A stretch of 64,000 nucleotides of DNA from Salinicola endophyticus. GTDB lineage: Bacteria > Pseudomonadota > Gammaproteobacteria > Pseudomonadales > Halomonadaceae. The position numbers were made by a program, and so were the translations under genes. This document shows positions 1 through 7,847 of this stretch, one piece after another (positions within the stretch are counted from its first letter, which is position 1; each line of letters opens with the position of its first letter). The notes under the pieces are model-generated. The model did no database searches, was not told where the DNA came from, and saw only the letters and a list, made by a program, of their open reading frames with translations. Location of the stretch: contig NZ_PZJO01000011.1 in assembly GCF_003206575.1 (NCBI RefSeq), positions 1 through 64,000 on the forward strand. The letters are read 5' to 3'.

Positions 1-75
1 CTCGCGGATGATGTGCATCGACTCCGCCTCGAGCTGCTTGAGGTGGGTTTGACGTTCCGGAGAGATTTCCAGCAT
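1..75 (-). CDS. cysD: CysD, sulfate adenylyltransferase subunit 2 (N-terminal fragment)
   Basis: Only the first 25 codons lie in the window; the gene runs off the left edge. The reverse strand from 75 reads MLEISPERQTHLKQLEAESM and then HIIRE, which matches the conserved start of CysD (THLRQLEAESIHIIRE in E. coli). CysD with CysN makes APS from ATP and sulfate in the cytoplasm, the first step of sulfate assimilation. cysQ lies 156 bp upstream on the same strand; it removes the PAP formed later in the pathway, so the context agrees. No promoter could be singled out in the gap. Confidence 0.85.
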   Translation of the reverse strand, partial: MLEISPERQTHLKQLEAESMHIIRE

Positions 76-231
76 GAGGGGTTCCGTACGGTTTGATGTC
101 CCTATCCGCGCGTGCCGGCACTCGCGCTGCGGCAAGTGGTGGCACGCGCCACGGTCAGTGCGCGCTTTCCTGGCGCACGGCAATAACGTCTTCTTTGCGA
201 TGGATGGTGCCGCCAGGCATGGCAGCGTGCC

Positions 232-1140
232 TTACAGGGCACGGCGCAGCGCGCTTTCCCAGCGCGCATCACGCTGCGCGCAGACAATGAAAGCAGGGTT
301 CACGTAGCTGTCACCTTGGGTACAGCGCAGCGGCGCCAGCGTCTCGGCTTCTAGCACCTCGCCCCCCGCCGCCAGCACCACCGCCTGGGCCGCCGCGGTG
401 TCCCACTCGCAGGTCGGTGCCAGACGCGGGTAAAGATCGGCACGCCCCTCCGCCACCAGGCACAGCTTGAGCGAGCTGCCTAGGCTGGCGCGGCGATGCG
501 CCGGCAGCCCCGCGCAGAAGGCCTCGACCGCCTCCGTGGCGTGGGAACGGCTGCCCACCACGATCCAGGCCTCAGCCGCGGGGTCGGGCAGAACGCGCAC
601 GCCGATCCGCTCGACCACCCCCGCTCCAACCTGTTTGAAAGCGCCGTGCGCGCTGCCCCACCAGGTGGTCGGGCCGGCCGGCAGCGCCGGGGCGTGAACG
701 ATGCCGAACACCGGCACCCCCGCCTCGATCAGGGCCACGTTGAGGGTGAACTCACCGTTGTGCTTGAGAAACTCCTTGGTGCCATCGAGCGGGTCGATCA
801 GCCAATAGCGCGACCAGCTGCGGCGGGTCTCGAGCGTGGCTGTGGCGGCCTCTTCCGAGACCACAGGGTAACCCGGGGTATGCTGCGCGAGCGCCTGCAC
901 CAGGGCATCGTGGGCGGCCAGATCGGCCGCCGTCAGCGGCGAGTCGTCGGCCTTCCAGATCACCTGGGCATCACCTCGATAGATCGCCATGACCCGGTCG
1001 CCGGCCTCGTGCACCGCCTGCAGCAGCGCCGCCACCGGCAGACGCATTGCCGCATCTGCCCAGTGCGCGGTGTCAGCCCCGGCAGACGACGTCGCAGAGG
1101 TTTCCGTCGTCCTGCCCGTCCCGTGGGAGTGATGGCTCAT
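232..1140 (-). CDS. cysQ: CysQ, 3'(2'),5'-bisphosphate nucleotidase
   Basis: Inositol-monophosphatase-fold phosphatase that hydrolyses PAP (and PAPS), relieving product inhibition in sulfate assimilation. The metal-binding signature WLIDPLDGTKEF and an upstream VVSEE glutamate pair are intact, and a CEWDTAAAQAV motif sits near the C-terminus. At 302 residues it is longer than the usual ~250 because of a Ser/Thr/His-rich N-terminal extension. The start at 1140 was chosen for the AGGAG about ten bases upstream; the family-like start MRLPVAALL at 1047 has no good ribosome site. It begins 23 bp after the flippase stop, so it may be read with the polysaccharide operon, and cysD follows 156 bp downstream. 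Confidence 0.9.
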   Translation of the reverse strand: MSHHSHGTGRTTETSATSSAGADTAHWADAAMRLPVAALLQAVHEAGDRVMAIYRGDAQVIWKADDSPLTAADLAAHDALVQALAQHTPGYPVVSEEAATATLETRRSWSRYWLIDPLDGTKEFLKHNGEFTLNVALIEAGVPVFGIVHAPALPAGPTTWWGSAHGAFKQVGAGVVERIGVRVLPDPAAEAWIVVGSRSHATEAVEAFCAGLPAHRRASLGSSLKLCLVAEGRADLYPRLAPTCEWDTAAAQAVVLAAGGEVLEAETLAPLRCTQGDSYVNPAFIVCAQRDARWESALRRAL

Positions 1141-1163
1141 GTTCGTGCGACTCCTGGTCTTGC

Positions 1164-2543
1164 TCACGGCGGGGTGTGGTGCCGGCGGCGCGGCGCACCA
1201 GCGGTCACCGCACACCCGGGGAGCGTCAGCGGCAACATGACGATGCCCATGTCGCGCCAGACGAAGAGTGCCGCGACCACGTTCTGCAGCGAGAGCACCA
1301 GGGCCAGCGACAGCGCCGCCCCCAGCGCGCCGAACAGCGGAATCAGGACCAAAAAGGCGATCAGCCCCAGGGTGGCGCAGATCAGCGAGATGTTGCGCAT
1401 CAGCCGCTCGCGGCCGGTCATGGTCAGCAGGAAAGCCACCGAACCGGTCGCGACATTGACCAGATGACCGATGGCGATGATCCGCAGCAGCGGCGCCGCG
1501 GCGCCGAACTCGGGCCCGAACCAGCCCAGCACCCAGGCCGGGAAGAGCAGACAGAGCAGCGCCAGCGGCAGCGCCATGCCCGTGGCCACCCGGGTACTCT
1601 GACGCGCCAGCCGCGCCAGCGCAGGGTGGTCACCCTGGTGGTAGAGCCGCGAGAAGCGCGGCGGGAAGACCGCGTTGATCACCAGCAGGATGAAGCTGAT
1701 GATCATGCCCACCCGCTCCGCCGACTTGAACAGCCCCAGGTCGACGTGACTCAGCAGCGCACCGGCGATGAACATTCCCAGTACCTGCTGCAGGAACATC
1801 GACAGGTTGAGCATGATGAAGCTCTGGGCGGTGGCGAAGAAGGTGCCCTTGTTGGCCAGCGTGGCCATGTCCGGTGCCCCACGGATCACCGCCGCGTGTC
1901 GGCGCAACCAGCGCAGGGTATGCAGCGCGCCCTGGGCGAAGACCAGCCAGGCGGCAGCGCAGAAGGCCCAGCTGGCCAGTACCAGCGAACGGCTGTCGCC
2001 GAGCAGCGCCAGCGCGAGAATGGCGATGGCCGCCCACAGCGAGATGGCGCCATTCTCCTGCAGGCTGGCACGCGCCGGCATGCTGGCCCCCTTAAGGAAC
2101 CCGGCGAGCACGAACGAGAGCGTGAAGGCCGGCGTGGCCACGGCGATCGCCGGCAGCATCTCGCCCAGCGTGGGCGCGGCGAAGACACCGGCGATCGGCG
2201 CACGCAGCAGCCAGATCGCCAGCGCGAAGAGCACACTCAGCGCGAGTGCCCGCATCAGCGCCCAGCCTAGATAGCAGCGCACGTTGGGGCTGTCGCTGTC
2301 CTGGCTGACATAGCGCATCAGCGAGCCGTTGAGGCCGTAACAGGCGATGATGCCGGCGCCGAAGATCAGGCTCTGCGCCAGTGCGAACAGCCCCACCCCC
2401 TGGGCGCCATAGAGCCGGCCCAGCACCACCCCGAGCATGACCGTGCCCAGGGCAGCCACGCCGCGTGCAGCGAAAGTGCGGCAGAGGTTGACCACGAGTT
2501 CACCGCGCAGCCGGCTGCGGATCGCCGCGAACGCTGGCGTCAT
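1164..2543 (-). CDS. Oligosaccharide flippase, MOP/Wzx family
   Basis: A 459-residue integral membrane protein with about 12-14 hydrophobic segments, of the polysaccharide-transporter (PST/Wzx) type. Such proteins flip lipid-linked repeat units across the inner membrane for periplasmic polymerisation. The family-typical N-terminus (RTFAARGVAALGTVMLGVVLGRLYG) is visible across residues ~20-45. The start at 2543 has a GAGG site; the open frame extends upstream into Thr-rich low-complexity sequence that is probably untranslated. It lies 94 bp after wzc on the same strand and is the last polysaccharide gene before cysQ. No glycosyltransferase or polymerase is next to it, so the repeat unit must be built by genes elsewhere. 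Confidence 0.85.
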   Translation of the reverse strand: MTPAFAAIRSRLRGELVVNLCRTFAARGVAALGTVMLGVVLGRLYGAQGVGLFALAQSLIFGAGIIACYGLNGSLMRYVSQDSDSPNVRCYLGWALMRALALSVLFALAIWLLRAPIAGVFAAPTLGEMLPAIAVATPAFTLSFVLAGFLKGASMPARASLQENGAISLWAAIAILALALLGDSRSLVLASWAFCAAAWLVFAQGALHTLRWLRRHAAVIRGAPDMATLANKGTFFATAQSFIMLNLSMFLQQVLGMFIAGALLSHVDLGLFKSAERVGMIISFILLVINAVFPPRFSRLYHQGDHPALARLARQSTRVATGMALPLALLCLLFPAWVLGWFGPEFGAAAPLLRIIAIGHLVNVATGSVAFLLTMTGRERLMRNISLICATLGLIAFLVLIPLFGALGAALSLALVLSLQNVVAALFVWRDMGIVMLPLTLPGCAVTAGAPRRRHHTPP

Positions 2544-2637
2544 GGGTGCATCCTCGCGGCCCTTGGCGGCGTGGCGCAGCTCCTGTGTCGGGCGCTGGCT
2601 GCGTCGATGGTGATGGGTTTCATGGCGGCTCGCGGGA

Positions 2638-4875
2638 TCACTGGTAGTTGTAGTGGTAGTAGCCGTAGCCATAGGCGGTTGCCGCCTTGCGCTCGACCGC
2701 GTTGAGGATGGCGCCGCGCGGTTCGACCCCGGCCGTGCGCAGGCGACCGATCGCCAGCTCCAGCTCCTTGACCGGATTACGCTCGAAGCGCACCAGCATC
2801 AGCGAGGTGCCGACCTGCTTGCCGATGATCGCAGCGTCAGTGACCGCCAGAATCGGCGGCGAATCGACGATCACCAGGTCGAAACGCTCACTGACGGTGG
2901 CGAGGAAGGCGCTGAAGCGCGGCCCCATCAGCAGCTCCGAGGGGTTGGGCGGCGCCGTGCCCCGGGCCACGTAAGCCAGCCCTTCGCACTCGCCGACCCC
3001 GCGGATCACCTCGTCCAGCGTCAGTCGGCCACCCAGCACGTCACTCAGTCCCGACTCAGAGGTCGCGCCGAAGACGTTGTGCACCTGCCCCTTGCGCATA
3101 TCGGCATCGACCACCAGCACGCGCTGACCGGCCTGGGCGCAGACCGCCGCCAGGTTGACGCTGACGAAGCTCTTGCCCACGCCGGGGCTGGGGCCGGTGA
3201 TCATCAAGCGATTGTCGTTCGCTTCGAGCATCGCGAAGTGCAGGCTGGTGCGCAAGCCGCGCAGCGCCTCGACCGACACGTCGGCGGGATTGCGCAGCGA
3301 CAGCAGCCCCTGCGGATGGCGCGGGTCGCGCCGGGAGCCACGGCGATCACGTCGCTCGCGGCGGTTGAGCTTGCGCTGCTCGTCCGACAACGGCACCGTC
3401 GCATAGACCGCCAGCCCGGTCTCCTCGATCTGCTCCTGGGTCTCGATACCGCGATGGAAGAGCGCGCGCAGGAACACTCCCGCGACGCCGACGATCAGAC
3501 CGACGATCACCGCCACCGCCAGCAGCAGCGGCTTGTTGGGTGCCACCGGGGTCGCCTGGACCTGGGCCGAATCGAGCACGCGGACATTACCCACGGTGCT
3601 GGCCTCGGCGATGCGCGTCTCCTGCACCTTGTTGAGCAGCTGCACGTAGATCTCGTTGTTGACCTCGGCATCGCGCTTGAGACGCAGGATCTCCTGCTGG
3701 GTCTTGGGCATCCCCTTGATCTGCTGATCGAGATTCGCCCGCTCACGCTGGAGCTGAGCCTTCTTCTCCAACAACGCCTGGTAGGTGGGATGGCTCTTGG
3801 TGAAGCGCTGGGCGATCTCGGCCTCGTTCATCTCCAGCTCGTTGAGCTGGGCCTCCAGATTGACCAGACGATCGAGCACCGACTTGGTCTCCAGCGACAG
3901 GTCGACGCTGTCCTGGGATTCGCGATAGCGATTGAGCTTCTCCTCCGCGCGGTCGACCTGGGCGCGGATCTTGGGCACCTGGCCGTCGAGGAATTCGAGG
4001 CTCTTGCGCGCCTCCTCGGACTGGCGCTGAACGTTCTGCGAATAGTAGATATCGGCGATGGTGTTGAGGGTCTTTTCGGTCTCCTGCGGATCGGTGCCGG
4101 TGAGGCTCCAGCTCAGAATGCCGGTCTCGCTGCCCGCCTCGGCTACTGCCAGGCGCCCGCGCAGCGCATTGATGGCCGCGAGGCGCGAGCCGTGGCGCAG
4201 CTCGAAGGTGGCACCGGCGGCAGCGTCGATCGAGGTCACCCGCAGTGCCACCCCGCCGTGGGCGAAGTTGCTCAGTTCACCCAGCTTGCCTTCGCCCAGG
4301 TCGTTGCCGTCGGCATCGAACAGGCGATAGCGATAGCTGTTGAGCACCCGCAGTCGGAACGGCTGCCCCTCGTAGGCCTGGGACACCGGCATCTCGCTGA
4401 CGGCGATCGACTCGCCACTGAAGGCATAGCGCCAGCCGGCAGCAAAACCGGGCCGCGAGACACCCTGGCGCTCGAGCAGACTGCCGATCACCGGCAGCGT
4501 CACCGGGGCTACGGAGATGTCGAGATTGAGCAGGTCGACCGCGCGCCCCAGCACCATGCGCGACTGGATGATCTCGATCTCCGACAGTGTCGGCGGCTCC
4601 TGGCCCAGCAGCGTCGAGACCTCCTTGAGCGGATTGTTGCCGGGTGACGCGCTCTCGATCTGTACCAGGGCATCGGCGCGATAGATCGGGGTCGCCACGC
4701 TGACATAGATCAGACCCAGCAGGGCGAAGGCGACGACACTCGCCAAGACCCACCTCTTGTGATCGACCAGAATCCCGAAGAGGCGCCGGATATCGATCTC
4801 TTCGTGGCTGCGCGGCGCGCTCGCCGATGGCGTCGAGGCTTGATTTCCCGACTGCGGGTTCGAGGCGTGAGTCAT
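2638..4875 (-). CDS. wzc: Wzc-type tyrosine autokinase and polysaccharide co-polymerase
   Basis: A 745-residue inner-membrane BY-kinase that controls chain length and export of exopolysaccharide with Wza and Wzb. In order it has an N-terminal Wzz segment with a first membrane helix (~45-65), a long periplasmic coiled-coil region, a second membrane helix (~445-465), and a cytoplasmic kinase with Walker A GPSPGVGKS (~560), Walker A' VLVVDADM and Walker B VIVDSPP. The C-terminus is a tyrosine cluster (YGYGYYHYNY), the expected site of autophosphorylation. The start at 4875 has AAGGA six bases upstream; an in-frame ATG at 4890 is a weaker alternative. It starts 19 bp after wzb. Confidence 0.95.
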   Translation of the reverse strand: MTHASNPQSGNQASTPSASAPRSHEEIDIRRLFGILVDHKRWVLASVVAFALLGLIYVSVATPIYRADALVQIESASPGNNPLKEVSTLLGQEPPTLSEIEIIQSRMVLGRAVDLLNLDISVAPVTLPVIGSLLERQGVSRPGFAAGWRYAFSGESIAVSEMPVSQAYEGQPFRLRVLNSYRYRLFDADGNDLGEGKLGELSNFAHGGVALRVTSIDAAAGATFELRHGSRLAAINALRGRLAVAEAGSETGILSWSLTGTDPQETEKTLNTIADIYYSQNVQRQSEEARKSLEFLDGQVPKIRAQVDRAEEKLNRYRESQDSVDLSLETKSVLDRLVNLEAQLNELEMNEAEIAQRFTKSHPTYQALLEKKAQLQRERANLDQQIKGMPKTQQEILRLKRDAEVNNEIYVQLLNKVQETRIAEASTVGNVRVLDSAQVQATPVAPNKPLLLAVAVIVGLIVGVAGVFLRALFHRGIETQEQIEETGLAVYATVPLSDEQRKLNRRERRDRRGSRRDPRHPQGLLSLRNPADVSVEALRGLRTSLHFAMLEANDNRLMITGPSPGVGKSFVSVNLAAVCAQAGQRVLVVDADMRKGQVHNVFGATSESGLSDVLGGRLTLDEVIRGVGECEGLAYVARGTAPPNPSELLMGPRFSAFLATVSERFDLVIVDSPPILAVTDAAIIGKQVGTSLMLVRFERNPVKELELAIGRLRTAGVEPRGAILNAVERKAATAYGYGYYHYNYQ

Positions 4876-4894
4876 CGTGGGTCCTTGCATCCTT

Positions 4895-5332
4895 TCATCG
4901 TTCCGGCATCTTGCCGATCCAGCCATCGGCAGCGCTCACCATCAGGCCATGGACGTGCGCGAAGGCGCTCTCGCTCTTGTGATAGGGATCCGGGATCTCG
5001 GGCTCGGCGAGCCAGCGCCCGAACAGCAGGGTCTTGCCCGTGACCGCCGGATCGCGCTCGGCAATCGCCCGGCGCTGCCCCTCGCTCATCACCAGAACCA
5101 GCTCGGCGTCCTTGAGCATGTCGCCATCGAGCTGGCGTGCAGCGTGGACATCGAGGGTCAGACCGTCGCGCTCGGCAAACCGCCGAGCACGTGGGTCGAC
5201 GTCCTGGCCGACCAGCGCGCCCAGCCCCGCGGACTCGATCCGGCGACCGGGGAAGCGCTGGCGCAGCAGCGCCGCCGCCACCGGGCTGCGGCAGACGTTG
5301 CCGATGCAGACCACCAGAATGCGCTGGAACAT
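4895..5332 (-). CDS. wzb: Wzb, low-molecular-weight protein-tyrosine phosphatase
   Basis: A 145-residue cytoplasmic LMW-PTP that dephosphorylates the tyrosine tail of Wzc, cycling the exporter. The catalytic P-loop CIGNVCRS is at residues 9-16 (nucleophile Cys9, Arg15) and the general-acid loop appears as EIPDPY near residue 115. The length is normal for the family. It starts three bases after the wza stop and has little of a ribosome site of its own, which implies translational coupling to wza. Order wza-wzb-wzc is as in E. coli colanic acid and group 4 capsule loci. Confidence 0.95.
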   Translation of the reverse strand: MFQRILVVCIGNVCRSPVAAALLRQRFPGRRIESAGLGALVGQDVDPRARRFAERDGLTLDVHAARQLDGDMLKDAELVLVMSEGQRRAIAERDPAVTGKTLLFGRWLAEPEIPDPYHKSESAFAHVHGLMVSAADGWIGKMPER

Positions 5333-5335
5333 GGT

Positions 5336-6499
5336 TCAGTTACCGTCCCTGAGTTCGTCGAAATCACGCGTGGCACGGGTCACCTGATAGACCGAAGTGA
5401 TGGTCGGGGTGAGCTGGTTGATCACCCGGTTCCAGCGGCTCAGCGGCGCGGCGGTGACATAGACGATATCGGTGGGCTGGAGCATGAACTGGGTGCCCAG
5501 CACCAGCGCGGTGGCGTTGCGCGCATCGAGCTGATAGACGGTCGCCAGCTTGCCGCTGGCGGCGGGTGCCTGACGAATCACGAAGATCCCCTTGGCATCG
5601 GCCTCCGCCTCGTTCATGCCGCCGGCCTGGGAGAGTGCATCGGTTAGTGACAGCCGCGAGTTGCCCATCGGCAGCGAGACCGGATCGACCACTTCTCCCA
5701 TCACGAACACCTTCTGGTTGCCCAGATCGGGGACGTGCACCACGTCGCCATCGCGCAGGCGGCGGTTGGCGCTGAGGTCGCCGTCCTGGAGCATGGCATG
5801 AACATCGATATGCTCGATCTCATCGCCGCGGGTGAGCACCACGTCATGCCAGTTGGCACTCTCGCGCATGCCGCCAGCCAGGTTGATGGCGTCGAGCAGC
5901 GTCAACGGCACGTTGGTGACCGGCATGACCCCGGGCTTGTCGACTTCGCCGGTGACATAGACCTTCTGGGAGTTGAAGCCGGCCACCTTGACGTCGACCT
6001 GGGGCGCAGCGATATACGCCGTCAGCCGCCGCTGCAGCTCGTCACGTACTGCATCCACGGTGCGTCCGGCCACCTTCATTCGACCCACATAGGGGTAGAA
6101 GATGGTGCCGTCGCTGCCGACGGTACTGCCGGATTCAGTGCTGGGGCGCTCGCCGCCCGCGGGAATGGTCAGTTCGGGATGGTCATAGACCGTCACCGAG
6201 AGCACGTCACCCACCCCGACGCGATACTGATAGGGCGAAGCAGACGCCCCCTCCCCGGCGCCTTCGACCGCGCGACTCAGCGCCGTCGGATCGGGCTTCC
6301 CGGCACTCCCCGCGCTGGCTTGCTGAGTACGAACCAGCCCCAGCGTGATCGGCTCGACATCGACCAGATCGTCGATGGGCGCCGAGTCAGTCTCATAGCC
6401 GATATGGCCACCGGGGGCGAAGGCGCAGCCACTGAGACCGGTAACCAGCAGCAGTGCGGCGAGACCGGCAAGGCCTCGTCCAACGCCGGCCGTTCTCAT
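5336..6499 (-). CDS. wza: Wza, outer-membrane polysaccharide export lipoprotein
   Basis: A 387-residue precursor of the octameric outer-membrane channel for capsule or exopolysaccharide. The signal peptide ends in a lipobox LSGC with the lipidated cysteine at residue 25. A poly-export domain (YRVGVGDVLSVTVYDHPEL, ~90-110) and two SLBB repeats (KVYVTGEVDKPGV and KVFVMGEVVDPVS) follow. The start at 6499 was chosen because it gives the lipoprotein signal directly and has AGG seven bases upstream; longer in-frame starts add a polar stretch. First gene of the minus-strand operon. Its ~350-nt leader carries an ops element, with a sigma-54-type promoter further up. Confidence 0.95.
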   Translation of the reverse strand: MRTAGVGRGLAGLAALLLVTGLSGCAFAPGGHIGYETDSAPIDDLVDVEPITLGLVRTQQASAGSAGKPDPTALSRAVEGAGEGASASPYQYRVGVGDVLSVTVYDHPELTIPAGGERPSTESGSTVGSDGTIFYPYVGRMKVAGRTVDAVRDELQRRLTAYIAAPQVDVKVAGFNSQKVYVTGEVDKPGVMPVTNVPLTLLDAINLAGGMRESANWHDVVLTRGDEIEHIDVHAMLQDGDLSANRRLRDGDVVHVPDLGNQKVFVMGEVVDPVSLPMGNSRLSLTDALSQAGGMNEAEADAKGIFVIRQAPAASGKLATVYQLDARNATALVLGTQFMLQPTDIVYVTAAPLSRWNRVINQLTPTITSVYQVTRATRDFDELRDGN

Positions 6500-6729
6500 C
6501 AGAGACCTGCCTCGCGCCGGCCCGACCGTTTCCGGCCCCACCCTTTGACTCTTGCGTCTCATCCCGCTCGCCTCTGCCATTCGCGCCATCCCTGTCGCTC
6601 AACGCCGCTTGCCTGCGGCAGCATTTTCCTTGCCCCTGAATCCCTATCTTGCTGACGCCGCTTGCATGGCATCAGTGCATTGACTCAATACGTCAAAAGA
6701 GAGACAGACCCGACAAAATTAAATTTAAA

Positions 6730-6741
6730 CACGCTACCGCC
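6730..6741 (-). promoter_or_regulatory. ops element (RfaH recruitment site) in the wza leader
   Basis: The minus strand reads GGCGGTAGCGTG here, preceded by GG and followed by a T-rich stretch. This is the classical 12-base ops sequence found in leaders of RfaH-controlled operons (lipopolysaccharide core, capsule, haemolysin, F plasmid). It lies 231 nt before the wza start, about 110 nt after the predicted transcription start. RfaH is encoded at 56279-56815. RNA polymerase pausing at ops loads RfaH, which then suppresses termination through the operon. Confidence 0.85.
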
Positions 6742-6861
6742 CCGAGGTTGTCATGGCATTCCCCGAAGCCCTTCATGAAGCTCTTGATTTAGTGAATCGC
6801 CCTGATTGAGAGCAATTTAAGCCGAGCCATCCTTCGCGGTAACTCGCCTTCATTCAAGCAA

Positions 6862-6877
6862 TGCCAAAGTCGTGCCA
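6862..6877 (-). promoter_or_regulatory. Sigma-54 (RpoN)-type promoter for wza-wzb-wzc
   Basis: The minus strand reads TGGCACGACTTTGGCA. It matches the -24/-12 consensus TGGCACG-N4-TTGCW at all but one specified position, with the invariant GG and GC at the correct spacing. Predicted transcription start is near 6851. Such a promoter needs an AAA+ enhancer-binding protein, usually bound 80-300 bp upstream; the inverted repeat at 7117-7136 is a candidate site. No sigma-70 hexamer pair of similar quality is seen in the leader. Confidence 0.7.
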
Positions 6878-7116
6878 ACTTCATAAAAAGACACCTTCTG
6901 GAAACATGAGAATTACGCAACCATGGGCGAGACCGCATGACCTCGGTGAAAAATCATTTTCTTGCGTATTTGATGTCCACATTCGCGTTAGCCGGCTGTA
7001 ACGAAATGGCGACAGGTTATCTGTGGCAAGCACCCAACAGGTGCGGTATCCGACTCCCCGAGCGGGCCTGAGCGTGACCTCAAGCGCCGCTAGATACCTT
7101 TGCAAAAACTCTATTA

Positions 7117-7136
7117 AAGCCAATTTTCAATGGCTT
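7117..7136. repeat. Inverted repeat AAGCCA-N8-TGGCTT
   Basis: Perfect six-base arms in an AT-rich segment, about 270 bp upstream of the predicted wza sigma-54 transcription start. The spacing suits an enhancer for an RpoN activator, but the binding protein is unknown. Confidence 0.4.
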
Positions 7137-7255
7137 GCAGATCTCTCGAAACCACACCAGGCGGCTTGGTCTTTGGTCTTACTCCCCCACAGAGCGAGGC
7201 GTGATAATGTCGCAACACTGCCCGCCAATAGGCCCTTTCTGGTGCACACCTGCCA

Positions 7256-7274
7256 GCGACAGCCCCCCTGTCGC
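7256..7274. repeat. Inverted repeat GCGACAG-N5-CTGTCGC
   Basis: Perfect seven-base arms around a CCCCC centre, in the wza-yjbE intergenic region about 220 bp upstream of the yjbE -35. No T-tract follows on either strand, so it looks more like an operator than a terminator. Confidence 0.4.
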
Positions 7275-7491
7275 CAATCACTGACAACTCCATTTAGGTT
7301 TTTACAAAACCCGTTAAAACGTTGCCAAACGACACGCAACACTCCCCCTCGACATCGCCGTACCACCGCCCACGGTCACCGTTTCGTAACAATAACTCTC
7401 GATTCTCTTCTCAATACTGAGACAAGCACCTGGCTAAAATGACCTTCACTCTCGTGCCATCACGACTTGCACTCTTATTGATAGCCATGAT

Positions 7492-7522
7492 TTGACAACT
7501 TCCGATTGCTCCGCCGCATAAT
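7492..7522 (+). promoter_or_regulatory. Sigma-70-type promoter for yjbEFGH
   Basis: A perfect -35 TTGACA (7492-7497) and a -10 CATAAT (7517-7522), separated by 19 bp, which is longer than optimal. It would give a leader of about 80 nt before yjbE. The long spacer may mean that an activator is needed. Confidence 0.5.
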
Positions 7523-7607
7523 ATTGGCAAGAATGTCATCGGTCTTCGGGCCACGGGCGGGGCGTTAATCGCACTCGTTTATCTTTCCACTCAGATAGGA
7601 GCTACCT

Positions 7608-7847
7608 ATGAAGAAGCGAGCCATCTTGGCAGTCGCCTTCATGGCGGTCTCTTCGTTCGCTGCAGCCCAGGAAGTCGCTACGGGCAGCGCAGCCGGCGTA
7701 GGTACCGCCGCCAGCGCGTCGACGGCCTCGGCCGTGGGCGCCAGCACCACCGCCTCGTCGGTGGGCGCACTGGCTGCCGCTGGCGGAAGCGATGGAAGTG
7801 GTGGTACCGGTACCACCGGCACCACCGGTACGACCGGCACACGTTGA
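7608..7847 (+). CDS. yjbE: YjbE/GfcA-type small exported protein
   Basis: A 79-residue protein: signal peptide (MKKRAILAVAFMAVSSFAAA), an Ala/Ser/Thr-rich middle, and a Gly/Thr-rich tail with GTTGTTGTT. This is the layout of E. coli YjbE and of threonine-rich GfcA of the group 4 capsule operon. Its molecular role is unknown; the yjbEFGH genes are associated with extracellular polysaccharide. AGGAG lies eight bases before the ATG. It is the first gene of the plus-strand operon and its stop overlaps the yjbF start (TGATG). Confidence 0.85.
   Translation: MKKRAILAVAFMAVSSFAAAQEVATGSAAGVGTAASASTASAVGASTTASSVGALAAAGGSDGSGGTGTTGTTGTTGTR

Larger units (their letters stand above)
6500..7607. other. 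Regulatory intergenic region between wza and yjbE
   Basis: About 1.1 kb without a convincing protein gene, visibly richer in A and T than its flanks. It separates the divergent wza and yjbE operons. It holds the wza sigma-54-type promoter and ops element (listed separately), an inverted repeat TTGAC-N7-GTCAA in the wza leader (6680-6696), two further inverted repeats at 7117-7136 and 7256-7274, and the yjbE promoter. Its base composition makes it a plausible target of the MvaT silencer encoded at 40.5 kb; that is inference. Confidence 0.7.

Noticed and set aside
2653-4647. A 664-codon open frame antisense to wzc, and similar long frames antisense to ugd (37257-39449) and guaD (31709-32950)
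   Set aside because: All overlap genes with clear motifs and have compositions typical of GC-driven shadow frames.
6881-7123. An 80-codon minus-strand frame in the wza-yjbE gap
   Set aside because: Overlaps the sigma-54-type promoter region, has no ribosome site and no recognisable similarity.
7517-7607. A second ops site in the yjbE leader
   Set aside because: The closest match (GGGGCGTTA) lacks the GGTAG core.
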